Assembly (NCBI GenBank): GCA_046160485.1 | Contig: JBJXGV010000028.1 | Location: 248,001-312,000 of the forward strand | Length of the DNA: 64,000 bases | Direction: 5' to 3' | DNA from: JBJXGV01 sp046160485 | Lineage (GTDB): Bacteria > Orphanbacterota > Orphanbacteria > JBJXGV01 | In this document: one piece after another, positions 45,233-53,982 of the stretch | Layout of the letters: each line of letters starts with the position of its first letter | How positions within the stretch are numbered: the stretch's first letter is position 1 | Program-made: the position numbers and the translations under genes | Notes under the pieces: generated by a model | What the model was told of the DNA's origin: nothing | Database searches by the model: none | The model's input: the letters and a program-made list of their open reading frames with translations, nothing else

Positions 45233-46644
45233 GGCGCCGTCACCGGAAAGCCGACGCGCACGAGTGTTCCTTTGCCTTCCTTGGTTTCGATCTCGACGTA
45301 GCCGCCGGCGCCCGTGACGATTCCGTGCACGACGGACAAGCCGAGCCCGGTGCCTCCGGGCTTCGTCGTGAAGAACGGGTCGAGGATGCGGTCGCGCACA
45401 CTGTTCGTCATCCCGACGCCCGTGTCCGCGACCGCAACTTCGACGAAGCGGCCGCCGCTTCGCGGTGCGCCGCCGTTGCCGAACGGCTGCCGGCGACGGT
45501 GCGAGCGGATGGTCCGCTCGACGGCGCTTACGCGTATCGCGCCGCCATCGGGCATCGCATCACGCGCATTCAACAAGAGATTGAGAAACACCTGCCGCGC
45601 CTCGGAGGGTTCGGCTCTGACGAGCGGCAAATCGGCAATCTCCGCGGCCACCGTGATCCCTTGCCGGGCGAACTCGGCGTCGATGCCGCGGAGACACTCG
45701 CGAAGAGGAACGACGATGTCGGAGTCGGCCGGCGCCGCCTTGGCGGTACGCGAGAACGCGAGGAAGTTCGTCAGCAAGCGATCGAGGCGATCCACTTCTT
45801 CGATGATCGAGTCGAGCATCGCCTTGCGCTCGGGCTCGGCGGCGGACTCTTCCGCGAGCAACTCGGTTGTCGCGCGAATGATGCCGAGCGGATTGCGGAC
45901 CTCGTGCGCGACCCCGGCCGCCATCGTGCCGAGCGCCGACAACTTTTCCTGGTGCCGCTTCGACTCCTCGAGGTGAACGATCGCGCGCACGGTCCGGCGG
46001 AAGAGCAGCGCGACCAAACCCGCGAAGATCAAACTCGCGCACGAGAGGAACAGAAGCAGCCGGCGCAAGAGCGCGGCGCTCTCCAGGAACGAAGCGCTCG
46101 CATCGACCGCGACGATCCCGTTTACCTCCGCGCTTTCCCCGTAGACCGGGACGTACGCGCTCTTGAATGTTTCGCCGCTCACCGTGAAGAGGCGCGTATG
46201 AACCGCTTCGCCCGCGAGCACCGGCGCGACGTCGTCGAGGTTCACACGGCCCGCGCCGACCGGCGCCGGGCCGCTCGAGATCTCGCCGCGCGCGCTCGCG
46301 ACGATCTCCAACGAGGGCGTCAAGAGCGCAACGTTGTCGAGGTCATAGACGCCGAGAAGCGCAACGAGACGATCGTCGAGTCCATGCGGGCTGAAACGCT
46401 CGTCCGCGCGAGCGTCGCCAGAAACATCGATCACGCCGAGCCGCGACTGCGCGCCGGGGATCTGAGCGACTTCCGCCGCGATCCCTCTTCCGATCGACAC
46501 GAGGTGCCTCCCCAAGTCTTCCTCCAAGAGCGAAAGCGAACGCCGATACATGAACCACGCGACGCCGTTGAGCATCGCCAAGAGGACAATCAGGAAGAGG
46601 ACTGTCGTCAACGCTTCCTGCCGTGAGATCGATCGGTCGCTCAT
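45229..46644 (-). CDS. Membrane sensor histidine kinase
   Basis: 471 residues. Two transmembrane helices (residues 13-33 and about 196-216) enclose an extracytoplasmic sensor domain of about 160 residues (containing SLEIVASARGEISSG and ETFKSAYVPVYGESAEVNGIVAVDAS, PAS/Cache-like). HisKA domain with phospho-acceptor His247 in GVAHEVRNPLG, and HATPase with NLLLNARDAMPDGG, VADTGVGM and GTGLGLSVVHGI. It is the partner of the NtrC-like regulator (ATGA overlap). A sigma-54 promoter upstream suggests feedback control. The signal is unknown. Confidence 0.92.
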   Translation of the reverse strand: MSDRSISRQEALTTVLFLIVLLAMLNGVAWFMYRRSLSLLEEDLGRHLVSIGRGIAAEVAQIPGAQSRLGVIDVSGDARADERFSPHGLDDRLVALLGVYDLDNVALLTPSLEIVASARGEISSGPAPVGAGRVNLDDVAPVLAGEAVHTRLFTVSGETFKSAYVPVYGESAEVNGIVAVDASASFLESAALLRRLLLFLSCASLIFAGLVALLFRRTVRAIVHLEESKRHQEKLSALGTMAAGVAHEVRNPLGIIRATTELLAEESAAEPERKAMLDSIIEEVDRLDRLLTNFLAFSRTAKAAPADSDIVVPLRECLRGIDAEFARQGITVAAEIADLPLVRAEPSEARQVFLNLLLNARDAMPDGGAIRVSAVERTIRSHRRRQPFGNGGAPRSGGRFVEVAVADTGVGMTNSVRDRILDPFFTTKPGGTGLGLSVVHGIVTGAGGYVEIETKEGKGTLVRVGFPVTAP

Positions 46645-46713
46645 CGCCTACCTGCTTGCCTCTTCGTCATTGTGGATCGACCCGGCAGCTGTCGCTTCCC
46701 CGCCTTCCCGAGC

Positions 46714-46728
46714 GCAAGGCGTATGCCA
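46714..46728 (-). promoter_or_regulatory. Sigma-54 promoter for the two-component operon
   Basis: Minus strand: TGGCATACGCCTTGC. GG and GC are separated by exactly ten bases, fitting the -24/-12 geometry. The leader to the kinase ATG at 46644 would be about 58 bases. The site matches the consensus less fully than the flgF one. Confidence 0.6.
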
Positions 46729-46760
46729 CGCCCCGCGGCGCAGCCCCACTCAGAGATGTC

Positions 46761-46777
46761 TAAGTTACGGCAACTTA
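46761..46777. promoter_or_regulatory. Inverted repeat TAAGTT-ACGGC-AACTTA
   Basis: Perfect six-base arms with a five-base spacer, 33 bases upstream of the -24 box of the two-component operon. It is in the position expected of an activator-binding site upstream of a sigma-54 promoter. The 243-base gap 46645-46887 otherwise shows no coding potential that I could support. Confidence 0.5.
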
Positions 46778-46887
46778 CGCCTCTTAACGCCAGGAAAATC
46801 GATTCGGGGGCGAACCGGGTTCGCGCGGCGCACGTTTGCGTACGGTGTGCGGACGATCTGGGATAGCGGACGAGGGCCTAACGGAAG

Positions 46888-47160
46888 CTAGAACGAGAGG
46901 TGGAGCTTGTACTCGATGTCCGAGCCGCCGCGGTACGTGTAACGAAGCGGAGCGAGCGTCCGCATGTTCACGTAGTCTGGGCAGCCGATCAGCGGGATGT
47001 GGCGGTTGTGCATCGGCGAGCAGGATACCGTGCACTGCATGCAGAGCCGCTCACAGGAAGCGCAGAGACAGTGTTCGCAGGGAGAGGTGTCTTGACGGGT
47101 GGGCGGCCCCGACCCGGAGTCGCTGGGGGCGACTGCGATTCGAATTGCGAGCTTTCTCAC
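46888..47160 (-). CDS. Cysteine-rich small protein
   Basis: 90 residues from GTG 47160. The middle (SPCEHCLCASCERLCMQCTVSCS) has seven Cys in 20 residues with spacing C-x2-C-x-C-x2-C-x3-C-x2-C-x3-C, and a further Cys follows later (IGCPDY). The N-terminus is basic; there is no obvious signal peptide or maturase gene nearby. It may bind metal or Fe-S, or be a modified peptide precursor. A ribosome site (AAGGGG) and a strong sigma-70 promoter (47219-47190) support that it is expressed. The function is unknown. Confidence 0.7.
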   Translation of the reverse strand: MRKLAIRIAVAPSDSGSGPPTRQDTSPCEHCLCASCERLCMQCTVSCSPMHNRHIPLIGCPDYVNMRTLAPLRYTYRGGSDIEYKLHLSF

Positions 47161-47189
47161 GCGTGCCCCTTTCGGAAAAGCGTAGGCGC

Positions 47190-47219
47190 ATTGTACACAT
47201 CGGCGCGAAAGCGCGTCAA
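47190..47219 (-). promoter_or_regulatory. Sigma-70-type promoter of the Cys-rich protein gene
   Basis: Minus strand: TTGACG, an 18-base spacer and TACAAT. The -35 box overlaps the stop codon of the TPR regulator gene. Predicted start of transcription is near 47183, leaving a leader of about 23 bases with a ribosome site. Confidence 0.7.
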
Positions 47220-50167
47220 GCCGAGGGCGGTTCCCGCGTGCTCCGACCGACGTCTTCGAGGCCGTAGCGCTCGATCTTGTTGAGGAGACCGCGGCGCGAT
47301 AGACCGAGGCGCCTCGCCGCACGCGAACGATTACCCTGGCAGGTGACGAGCGCCTCCAGAAGCAGGCCGCGCTCGATCTCCTCGACGACCTCCGCGAGGG
47401 AGCGGCCAGGTTCGACACGCAGACCGCCGGCGAATCCACCGCCGCCGACTTCCGCGGAAAGCATTTCGGGCCGTATGTCGTCGCCATTCGGCGCGAGCGC
47501 GACGAGTCTCTCGACTTCGTTTTCGAGATCGCGCACGTTCCCGGGCCACGGACACGCGACGAGCCGCGCCATCGCGTCGGGCGCGAAACCGCGAATGCTC
47601 TTACCGAAACGCCGCGAGAGCGCGCGCAAGAAGTGCTCGGCGAGAAGCGGAACGTCTTCGCTTCGCTCGCGCAGCGGCGGGATCGTCACCGCGATCACGC
47701 GGAGCCGGTAGTAGAGGTCCTTGAGGAATCGCCCTTCGTCGACCGCGCGGCGCAACTCGACGTTCGAAGCGCAGACGATTCGCACGTCGATCATCTGCGA
47801 CTGCGTCGCGCCGACCGGCTTGATCTCGCGGCGGTCCACCACGCGCAAGAGCGCCTCCTGAAAATCGCGCGACGTCTTGTCGATCTGGTCGAGGAACACA
47901 GTTCCGCCGTCGGCGATTTGAAACAGTCCGCGCTTCTCTTCCGCCGCGCCGGTGAATGCGCCGCGCGTGTGCCCGAAGAGTTCGCTCTCGAGAAGTTCAT
48001 GGGTCAGCTCCGAGCACGACACCGTCACGAAGCTACCGGCCCGCTGCGCGATTCCGTGTTGATGGAGCGCGCGCGCGAGGAGTTCCTTTCCCGTTCCCGT
48101 TTCCCCCTGAAGAAGCACCGTCGTCGAACCCGCGGCGGCGCGTTTGAGCGTCTCGATGACTTCCATCATTCGCGGATTTTGCGTGACGAATCCCTCGAAT
48201 CCACCTTCGAAGCCGAGGCGATGCCGCAGGAGGAGATTCTCGCGCCGCATCTCTTCGCCGCGCTGGTCGGCGGCGATCGACGAAGCGACGGTCGCGAGCG
48301 CGACGAGAAACGGGAGCGACTCGGACGGGAATTGCGCGCCGCCGGCTGCGCGAACGGCGACGAGGACGCCGACGACGCGACCTTCGGCCAGGAGCGGTGC
48401 CGCAAGAAGCGACCCGATCCCCTCGTGCGGTGGAGCGCCCGTCGCCAGGCGTGCATCGGCCGCGGGGTTCGTGCTCGCGAAGGATTGCCCTCCCTCGGCG
48501 ACGACCGCGCGCGCGACCCAGCGCCCGATATCGAGGATGCGAGCGCGCTCGGAATCAGCGATCCCTTCGCAATGGAATACGGACCATGAGGAATCGGGCG
48601 CTTCGAGAAGCAGGAGGGCCGCGTCCGCGCCCGACCAGCGAATCGCCACCTCGACGAGACGACGCAGGGACGCGGCGGGATCCTCGAGCAGGCGCAACCC
48701 GCGGATGAGATCGTTGAACTCAGCGAGGCTTCCGAGTTGGCGATTCCCGAAGCGGGCGAGCGCGGAGTCGACGGCGCCACGGAGCGAACGGATCTCCGCG
48801 GCCTCCTCGTCGATTCCTTCTTCGCGCGCCGTTGCGGCCGCGCGCTCGAGCGCGCGAAGGGCCTCCGTGTGCGCGTCGCGCGCAAGCGCGTGCCGAGCGC
48901 GCGCAACGAGCGCGTGAACGACGTCGCGAGGCCGGGCCGCCGCTCGGAAGAGCCCCGCCGCTTCCGCGAAGGCCTCGTCCGACCATTCGGGATCGCGCCC
49001 GCCGAAGCGAGCGGCGCCGAGGAGGAGCAGCGACGCGAGCGGATCCGCGGCGCCCTGCTGGCGCAACCGCGATAGCGCCGCGTCCAATTCATCGCGCGCC
49101 GCCGCCGCGTGATTTTCGTCGCCTCGGGCGAGCGCCGCGAGTCCGTCGGAAAGCGCAGCGATCACGGGATCGGAGGATTCGATCGCGGCGGGCCGCAGGC
49201 GATCGCCGCCGGAACGCGCCGCTTCTCGGACCGCTTCCAGAAAAAGGTGATCGCGAAGTCGCCGGACCCCTTCGTCGCCGCCCGCCTTCGCGGCTTCGCG
49301 AATCGACGCGGCCGCGTCCGCGCTCGCTTCCTCCCGGTCGGGATCGATTGCGCGTGCGGCGAAGATGGCGGCCACGCGGGAGCCCCACGCCCCCGCCGCC
49401 GCCGGGGCGAGCTCATCGACGCGGCGAGCGCAGGTAATCGTGTCGCCGAATCGCCCTTCGAGGAGCCGAATCTCCGAGAGGAGATCGAGCGCGTCCGCGG
49501 CACGCGCCGGATCGGACGTGTCGTCGGCGAGCGAGGCGGCCGCAATCCCCGCCTCGTGAAGGCGCCCTTCGCGCCGCGCGACGCGCGCCGCGGCAAACCG
49601 CGCGCGACGCACACCCGCGGCGTCCTGCGCCTCCGAGGCGAACACGAGCGCGGCCTCGAAGTGCGCCCCGGCCGAACGCGTGTCGCCGCGCGCGAGCGCG
49701 ATCTCGCCAAGAACGTGATGCGCCGCCAGTGCGATCGCGTGCGGCTCTTCGGCGCTGAGGAGCCCAAGCGCGTCGTGCGCGTGCGCCTCCGCATCGTCGA
49801 CTTGCCCCGTCGCGTGGTACGCGCGCGCGCGAAGCGCCAGCGACGCGGCGCGGCCCCAGGGGTCGCGCGCATCACCTTCCTCGGCGTCCTTCCGCGCCAG
49901 CACTCGCAGCGCGGCGGCGGGGTTTCCCGCGTCGAGCAGACACGCAGCCAGCTTGCGGCATGTCGAAGCGACCATCCCCGCCGAGCGCGAGGCGCGATCT
50001 GCGATCCCGAGAATCTGGTGGTAGTACTCGATCGCCGACGAGTACTCGCCGGCGGTGCGGCAATACTCCGCGAGTTCCTCGAGGATCGTGGCTGGATTTT
50101 CGGCCGCCCCGCCCGCGGACGCGTCGCGTTTGACGCTCGACTCGCGCGGCCTTCGCTCTTCCGCCAT
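47216..50167 (-). CDS. Transcription regulator with TPR, GAF and sigma-54-interaction domains
   Basis: 983 residues. About 1-480 is an alpha-solenoid of TPR-like repeats (EYCRTAGEYSSAIEYYHQILGIAD, ALRARAYHATGQVDDAEAHAHDALGL). About 480-640 is a GAF domain (LRRLVEVAIRWSGADAALLLLEAPDSSWSVF). About 650-900 is an AAA+ sigma-54-interaction domain: Walker A GETGTGKE, and an intact ELFGHTRGAFTGA. Its Walker B reads VFLDQIDK, Gln in place of the catalytic Glu. A Fis-type HTH ends the protein (NRSRAARRLGLSRRGLLNKIERYG). The large sensory part resembles regulators responding to a metabolite through GAF. It stands alone; no sigma-54 target promoter is nearby. Confidence 0.9.
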   Translation of the reverse strand: MAEERRPRESSVKRDASAGGAAENPATILEELAEYCRTAGEYSSAIEYYHQILGIADRASRSAGMVASTCRKLAACLLDAGNPAAALRVLARKDAEEGDARDPWGRAASLALRARAYHATGQVDDAEAHAHDALGLLSAEEPHAIALAAHHVLGEIALARGDTRSAGAHFEAALVFASEAQDAAGVRRARFAAARVARREGRLHEAGIAAASLADDTSDPARAADALDLLSEIRLLEGRFGDTITCARRVDELAPAAAGAWGSRVAAIFAARAIDPDREEASADAAASIREAAKAGGDEGVRRLRDHLFLEAVREAARSGGDRLRPAAIESSDPVIAALSDGLAALARGDENHAAAARDELDAALSRLRQQGAADPLASLLLLGAARFGGRDPEWSDEAFAEAAGLFRAAARPRDVVHALVARARHALARDAHTEALRALERAAATAREEGIDEEAAEIRSLRGAVDSALARFGNRQLGSLAEFNDLIRGLRLLEDPAASLRRLVEVAIRWSGADAALLLLEAPDSSWSVFHCEGIADSERARILDIGRWVARAVVAEGGQSFASTNPAADARLATGAPPHEGIGSLLAAPLLAEGRVVGVLVAVRAAGGAQFPSESLPFLVALATVASSIAADQRGEEMRRENLLLRHRLGFEGGFEGFVTQNPRMMEVIETLKRAAAGSTTVLLQGETGTGKELLARALHQHGIAQRAGSFVTVSCSELTHELLESELFGHTRGAFTGAAEEKRGLFQIADGGTVFLDQIDKTSRDFQEALLRVVDRREIKPVGATQSQMIDVRIVCASNVELRRAVDEGRFLKDLYYRLRVIAVTIPPLRERSEDVPLLAEHFLRALSRRFGKSIRGFAPDAMARLVACPWPGNVRDLENEVERLVALAPNGDDIRPEMLSAEVGGGGFAGGLRVEPGRSLAEVVEEIERGLLLEALVTCQGNRSRAARRLGLSRRGLLNKIERYGLEDVGRSTREPPSA

Positions 50168-50202
50168 GTTACGAAACTGTCCTTTCGAGTCGATCGGCGC
50201 AA

Positions 50203-50223
50203 CGCCCTCGGGGCGGGAGGGCG
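50203..50223. terminator. Weak hairpin after the miniprotein gene
   Basis: Seven-base arms CGCCCTC and GAGGGCG with a seven-base loop between the 46-residue membrane protein gene and the TPR regulator start. No T-run follows. It may act as a weak terminator or attenuator. Confidence 0.35.
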
Positions 50224-50236
50224 CGCGGGCCGGCCG

Positions 50237-50377
50237 CTACCCGCGTCCGAGCGCCGAGAGCCCGGGCCTTAGATACATGTAGATGATTCCCGTGATCAGA
50301 AAAATGACCGTCACGATGAAGACGGTCCAAACGACGACAACGCTCGAACCGTGCTGTTCGGCTTCGACTTCTTTCAC
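50237..50377 (-). CDS. Single-span miniprotein coupled to a methyltransferase
   Basis: 46 residues, below common size cut-offs: VKEVEAEQHGSSVVVV, then one transmembrane helix (WTVFIVTVIFLITGIIYMYL) and RPGLSALGRG. The GTG at 50377 overlaps the methyltransferase stop (GTGA) and has GGAGGAG five bases upstream, located within the last codons of that gene, so it is very likely translated. Function unknown; it resembles small accessory subunits of membrane proteins but no partner channel or transporter is nearby. Confidence 0.7.
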   Translation of the reverse strand: MKEVEAEQHGSSVVVVWTVFIVTVIFLITGIIYMYLRPGLSALGRG

Positions 50378-51180
50378 CGAGTCTCCTCCATTTGGGCACT
50401 GCTACCGGCGTGCGGCGCACCCGGCGCTTCAAAAACTCCGATGAGGCGCGGCGAGTCGCTTTGCCACGCAGCGCCGTTGTAATCGCCGATCCACGCCAAA
50501 CGCGCGAGTCCCGCCTCCGCCGCGTGGGCATCGAGTTCGCCCGGCTCGAATAGCCGCAGACTCTCGAGGTACTCGCTCGCGACGGAGCCCGCAGCATCGA
50601 CGATCGTCACGCATTTGACGACGCGACGCCCATCCTCGACGAGCCGCCGTGATTCGCGAACGGTGTATCCGCCGGCCACGCGCTCCGTGGTTGACTCACC
50701 CCGACGGCGAGCATGGTACGGATTCGCGAGATCGAGCACAAGCCGCCCGCGATCGGACAACACGCGGCGAATCTCGCGGAGCACCGCGAGGTCGTCGTTC
50801 GCCGCCTCGAAATAGCCGAAGCTCGAGAAGAGGCTGAGCACCGCGCCGAACGTCGCCGAGCGAAACGGCAAGACGCGCATGTCGCCGCGTACGAGCGGCG
50901 CGGTCGTTCCCTGGGCGATCGCCTCGCGCAGCAATTCCGGCGAGAGATCCAGACCGACCGCGCCGTGCCGGCGGCGTGCGAGCGCACGCAGGTGACGGCC
51001 CGTCCCGCACGCGAGGTCGAGAATTCTTCCGTTGCCGAGATACGGCACCGCCATTGCGATCGCTCGCTCGGCGTCGCCGTCGTCGCGATGAGCGTAGACG
51101 AGCGGATAGAACTCGCCGAACGCATCGCGATACCACTCGCGGCGCGCGGGCTGGGGCGATCGACTCGCGTCATCGTTCAT
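50374..51180 (-). CDS. Class I SAM-dependent methyltransferase
   Basis: 268 residues. Motif I is RILDLACGTGRHLRALA, followed by GLDLSPELLREA, DMRVLPFRSATFGAVLSLFSSFGYFE and the acidic GRLVLDLANPYHAR strand, typical of small-molecule class I methyltransferases (UbiE/bioC-like). Substrate unknown. ATG 51180 is preferred over ATG 51186 since GGAG lies six bases upstream. Its stop is fused to the start of a miniprotein gene. Confidence 0.85.
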   Translation of the reverse strand: MNDDASRSPQPARREWYRDAFGEFYPLVYAHRDDGDAERAIAMAVPYLGNGRILDLACGTGRHLRALARRRHGAVGLDLSPELLREAIAQGTTAPLVRGDMRVLPFRSATFGAVLSLFSSFGYFEAANDDLAVLREIRRVLSDRGRLVLDLANPYHARRRGESTTERVAGGYTVRESRRLVEDGRRVVKCVTIVDAAGSVASEYLESLRLFEPGELDAHAAEAGLARLAWIGDYNGAAWQSDSPRLIGVFEAPGAPHAGSSAQMEETR

Positions 51181-51232
51181 CGTCATCTCCGAACGTTACG
51201 GGGTGCGACACGCGAACGCGTCGATCCTGGTT

Positions 51233-51562
51233 CTAGGCTCTCACGGATTGGGCGATCCACGCGAGATACGGAGCGGATCCTCTCTCGACGGGGACGGAGA
51301 TAATCTCGGGCACGCTGTAGGGGTGAAGCGCGATGATCCGCTTCGCGAGCGCTTCGAGGCGTGCCGCCGTCGATTTGATGATCATGAGGCACTCGCCCTC
51401 CTCGACGAGTTTGCCTTCCCACCGGTAGATCGACGCTCGGATCGGAATGAGGTTCACGCACGCGGCGAGCCGCTCTTCGACGAGCGCGCGCGCGATCTCG
51501 CGGGCGGCGGCTTCGTCCGGCGCCGTCACGAGGAGAACGCGCGCGGAGGCGCCGGCAGCCAT
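51233..51562 (-). CDS. cutA: Divalent-cation tolerance protein CutA
   Basis: 109-residue trimeric CutA1-type protein: RVLLVTAPDEAAAREIARALVEERLAACVNLIPIRASIYRWEGKLVEEGECLMIIKSTAARLEALAKRIIALHPYSVPEIISVPV. All parts match the family, including ACVN and the IYRWEGK/E loop. Involved in copper or other metal tolerance and of broad, incompletely known function. The ATG at 51562 is 24 bases after the purM stop; longer readings enter purM and do not look like CutA. It is co-directional with purM. Confidence 0.95.
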   Translation of the reverse strand: MAAGASARVLLVTAPDEAAAREIARALVEERLAACVNLIPIRASIYRWEGKLVEEGECLMIIKSTAARLEALAKRIIALHPYSVPEIISVPVERGSAPYLAWIAQSVRA

Positions 51563-51585
51563 CACGCGTCGCGCGGGGGCGCGTG

Positions 51586-52596
51586 TCACGCGAACACGAC
51601 CCCGCCGTCGCCCGCTTCGACCGTGCCGATGCGCCAGCCGCCGTGGCCCTCGCCCGCGAGCCATTCGAGCACTCCGCGCGACTCGTGCTCCGGCACGATT
51701 GCCACGAGCCCGATACCCGCGTTCCACGTTCTCTGCGCCTCGTCTTCACGAACGCCACCCTCTCGCGCGAGGAACGCGATGAGCGGCGAAAGCGGCCAGC
51801 CGTCGCGGTCGAGCCGCGCGCGCATACCCGCAGGCAACGCGCGCGGAAGATTTTCCGGCAGCCCGCCGCCGGTTATGTGAGCGAGCCCGCGGACTTCGAA
51901 ACGCGCGCGCAATCCGCGCACGGCCGCAAGATACGAACGATGCTCCGCGAGTAGAAGGTCTCCGAGCGGCGCATCCATTCCGTCGTACGCGCGTCGCAGG
52001 TCGAGATCGCGGTCGCGCACGATTTTGCGAACGAGCGAATATCCGTTCGTGTGTAGCCCGCTCGCCGGCAGTCCGAGCACGGCGTCGCCCGCGGTGACGC
52101 TCTCCTTGCGGAACAAAGAAGCGTCCGTCGCGTGCCCCACGAGAAACCCCGCCAGATCGTACGCGCCCGGCGCGTAGACGTCGGGCATCTCCGCGGTTTC
52201 GCCGCCGAGGAGAGGAATGCCGTGTGCCGCACACGCAGACGACATTCCCTCGAGAAGCGCGCGATACACTGCCGCGTCGAGCACGCCGAACGCAACGTAG
52301 TCGAGAAAGAAGAGCGGCTCGGCGCCCGCGCAGAGCGAGTCGTTGACGCAGTGATGAACGATGTCGCGCGCAACGTCGCGATCGCGTCCGAGTTCGCGCG
52401 CGATCAGGACCTTCGTTCCGACGCCGTCCGCCGTCGCGACGAGATAACCGCCGCCCGCCGGAACGCGCGTGACGCCGGAGAATCCGCCGATGCCGCCGAC
52501 GACCTTGCCGGTGTGGGTCGCCTCGATCGCGGGGCGAAGCTGCGCCAAGATCGCCCCCGCGCGCTCGGGGTCGACGCCGGAATCTTTATATCGCAC
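51586..52596 (-). CDS. purM: Phosphoribosylformylglycinamidine cyclo-ligase
   Basis: PurM (AIR synthetase) closes the imidazole ring in step five of de novo purine synthesis. The 336-residue sequence contains YKDSGVDPERAGAIL, GGFSGVTRVPAGG, ATADGVGTKVLIARE, VNDSLCAGAEPLFFLDY, LLGGETAEMPDVY, GLPASGLHTNGYSLVRKI and AHITGGGLPENLPR. GTG 52596 has GGAGG eight bases upstream. No other pur gene is in the window, so it is not in a large purine operon here. Confidence 0.96.
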   Translation of the reverse strand: MRYKDSGVDPERAGAILAQLRPAIEATHTGKVVGGIGGFSGVTRVPAGGGYLVATADGVGTKVLIARELGRDRDVARDIVHHCVNDSLCAGAEPLFFLDYVAFGVLDAAVYRALLEGMSSACAAHGIPLLGGETAEMPDVYAPGAYDLAGFLVGHATDASLFRKESVTAGDAVLGLPASGLHTNGYSLVRKIVRDRDLDLRRAYDGMDAPLGDLLLAEHRSYLAAVRGLRARFEVRGLAHITGGGLPENLPRALPAGMRARLDRDGWPLSPLIAFLAREGGVREDEAQRTWNAGIGLVAIVPEHESRGVLEWLAGEGHGGWRIGTVEAGDGGVVFA

Positions 52597-52631
52597 CGTG
52601 AATGCCTCCGAAGCCGCCGCGAACGCCGCCG

Positions 52632-53942
52632 CTAGTAGATGCCGTAGTTCGCGTCGGTGACCGTGCGCTCCGCGTCCGAGAGGAGGAGGTCTCCAGATTC
52701 GAAGAGCCCCTTTACCGCGAGGACGACCTTTTCATCGAACTGCTGGCCCGCGCCGTGGACGAGCTGCGCGACCGCCATATCCGCCGATAGCGCCTTTCGG
52801 TAGGGACGGTCCGACGTCATCGCGTCGAACGCGTCGAGCACCGCGATGATCCGCGCCTCGATCGGGATCTGCTCGAGGCGAAGCCCCGCGGGGTATCCGA
52901 GCCCGTCCGGGCGTTCGTGGTGGCTCAAGACGATCTTCTCGACATCGCGAAGGAACTTCACCGGACGAATCATCTCGCCGCCCTTTTGGGCGTGACTCCG
53001 CATCGCTTCGCGCTCTTCGTCGGTGAGTTTGTCGGGCTTCTGCAAGATGTCCCGTTCCACGACGATCTTTCCGACGTCATGCAAAAGCGCGGAGCACTGA
53101 ACCAGCTCGACGGTCCGTTCCGGCAGATCCATTGCGCGCGCGACGCGTACCGCGTACTTCGACACTCGGTAGGAATGCCCGTGAGTGTAGGGATCTTTGG
53201 CGTCGATCACCGTGGCGAGGACCGAGACGATTCCGCGGTTCGCTTCGCGCAGGTCGAGCGAGAGCTTGAACGTGTAGCGTAGAACCAGCATCTGAATGAA
53301 GAGCAAGAGCACGCCCCAGATGCCGATCTTCTCCTGCACGAGCGCCACGAGGAGCCCGAGCGGCACATACGCGAGGAGATACATCATCTCCCACTGGAAG
53401 TTCGACTCCCAGATACGGCTCCACGCCAGGCGTTCGGAGAGCCCGACCGCGAACGCGACCATCGTCGTGTTGATCAGGAAATACGAAACGGCGGCGGCGA
53501 TTAGCGGAAGGATCGCGGTGCCGGCGGAGAGGTCGCTCGTCACGGGCCCGCCGAGGCCGACGTAGACACCGCCGGCGACGCCGATCGTCAACGCAATTTG
53601 GAATCCGTTGAAAACGAGTTTGAACCACGGCTCGCGCCGGATCAGCCCGCGCGAAATGATCACGGCGACGAGCGCAAGCTGCACGGCGCGCGAGGGGCCG
53701 AACGCGAGTATCGCCGCGAAGTCGAGCACGGACGAAACCGACGCGGTCGCGCCGCCGCGTGGCAGCGGCATCGGCGAGATATCGACGACGGTGACGAGCG
53801 CCAGCCAAATGAGAACCGTAATCGCGGTGCGGTCCCACGCGAGGGCGAGCGGATCCTGGGAAACGCACCACGCCGTAAGGGCGGCACCCGCGAGCGCGGT
53901 GAGGACAATGTACGTCTTGAGTGAGCCGGGGAGCTGTTTCAC
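52632..53942 (-). CDS. Membrane HD-GYP phosphodiesterase
   Basis: 436 residues. About 1-210 has seven or eight hydrophobic spans, MASE-like, as membrane sensor. About 235-420 is an HD-GYP domain: LLHDVGKIVVERDILQKPDKLTDEER, then SHHERPDGLGYPAGLRLEQIP and DAFDAMTSDRPYRKA, with the HD and GYP residues and the RPxGxGYP motif intact. Such enzymes hydrolyse c-di-GMP to GMP, so it could oppose the diguanylate signal read by the PilZ protein in this window. GTG 53942 has a GGAAA site immediately before it. No GGDEF enzyme is in the window. Confidence 0.92.
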   Translation of the reverse strand: MKQLPGSLKTYIVLTALAGAALTAWCVSQDPLALAWDRTAITVLIWLALVTVVDISPMPLPRGGATASVSSVLDFAAILAFGPSRAVQLALVAVIISRGLIRREPWFKLVFNGFQIALTIGVAGGVYVGLGGPVTSDLSAGTAILPLIAAAVSYFLINTTMVAFAVGLSERLAWSRIWESNFQWEMMYLLAYVPLGLLVALVQEKIGIWGVLLLFIQMLVLRYTFKLSLDLREANRGIVSVLATVIDAKDPYTHGHSYRVSKYAVRVARAMDLPERTVELVQCSALLHDVGKIVVERDILQKPDKLTDEEREAMRSHAQKGGEMIRPVKFLRDVEKIVLSHHERPDGLGYPAGLRLEQIPIEARIIAVLDAFDAMTSDRPYRKALSADMAVAQLVHGAGQQFDEKVVLAVKGLFESGDLLLSDAERTVTDANYGIY

Positions 53943-53982
53943 TTTCCGATATTGAATCGAGTACGAGGCGGCCAGCAGCGGT

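Noticed and set aside
46645..46887. Possible tRNA or small RNA in the gap after the kinase
   Set aside because: No cloverleaf or conserved tRNA loop sequence could be formed; only the promoter and inverted repeat are supported.
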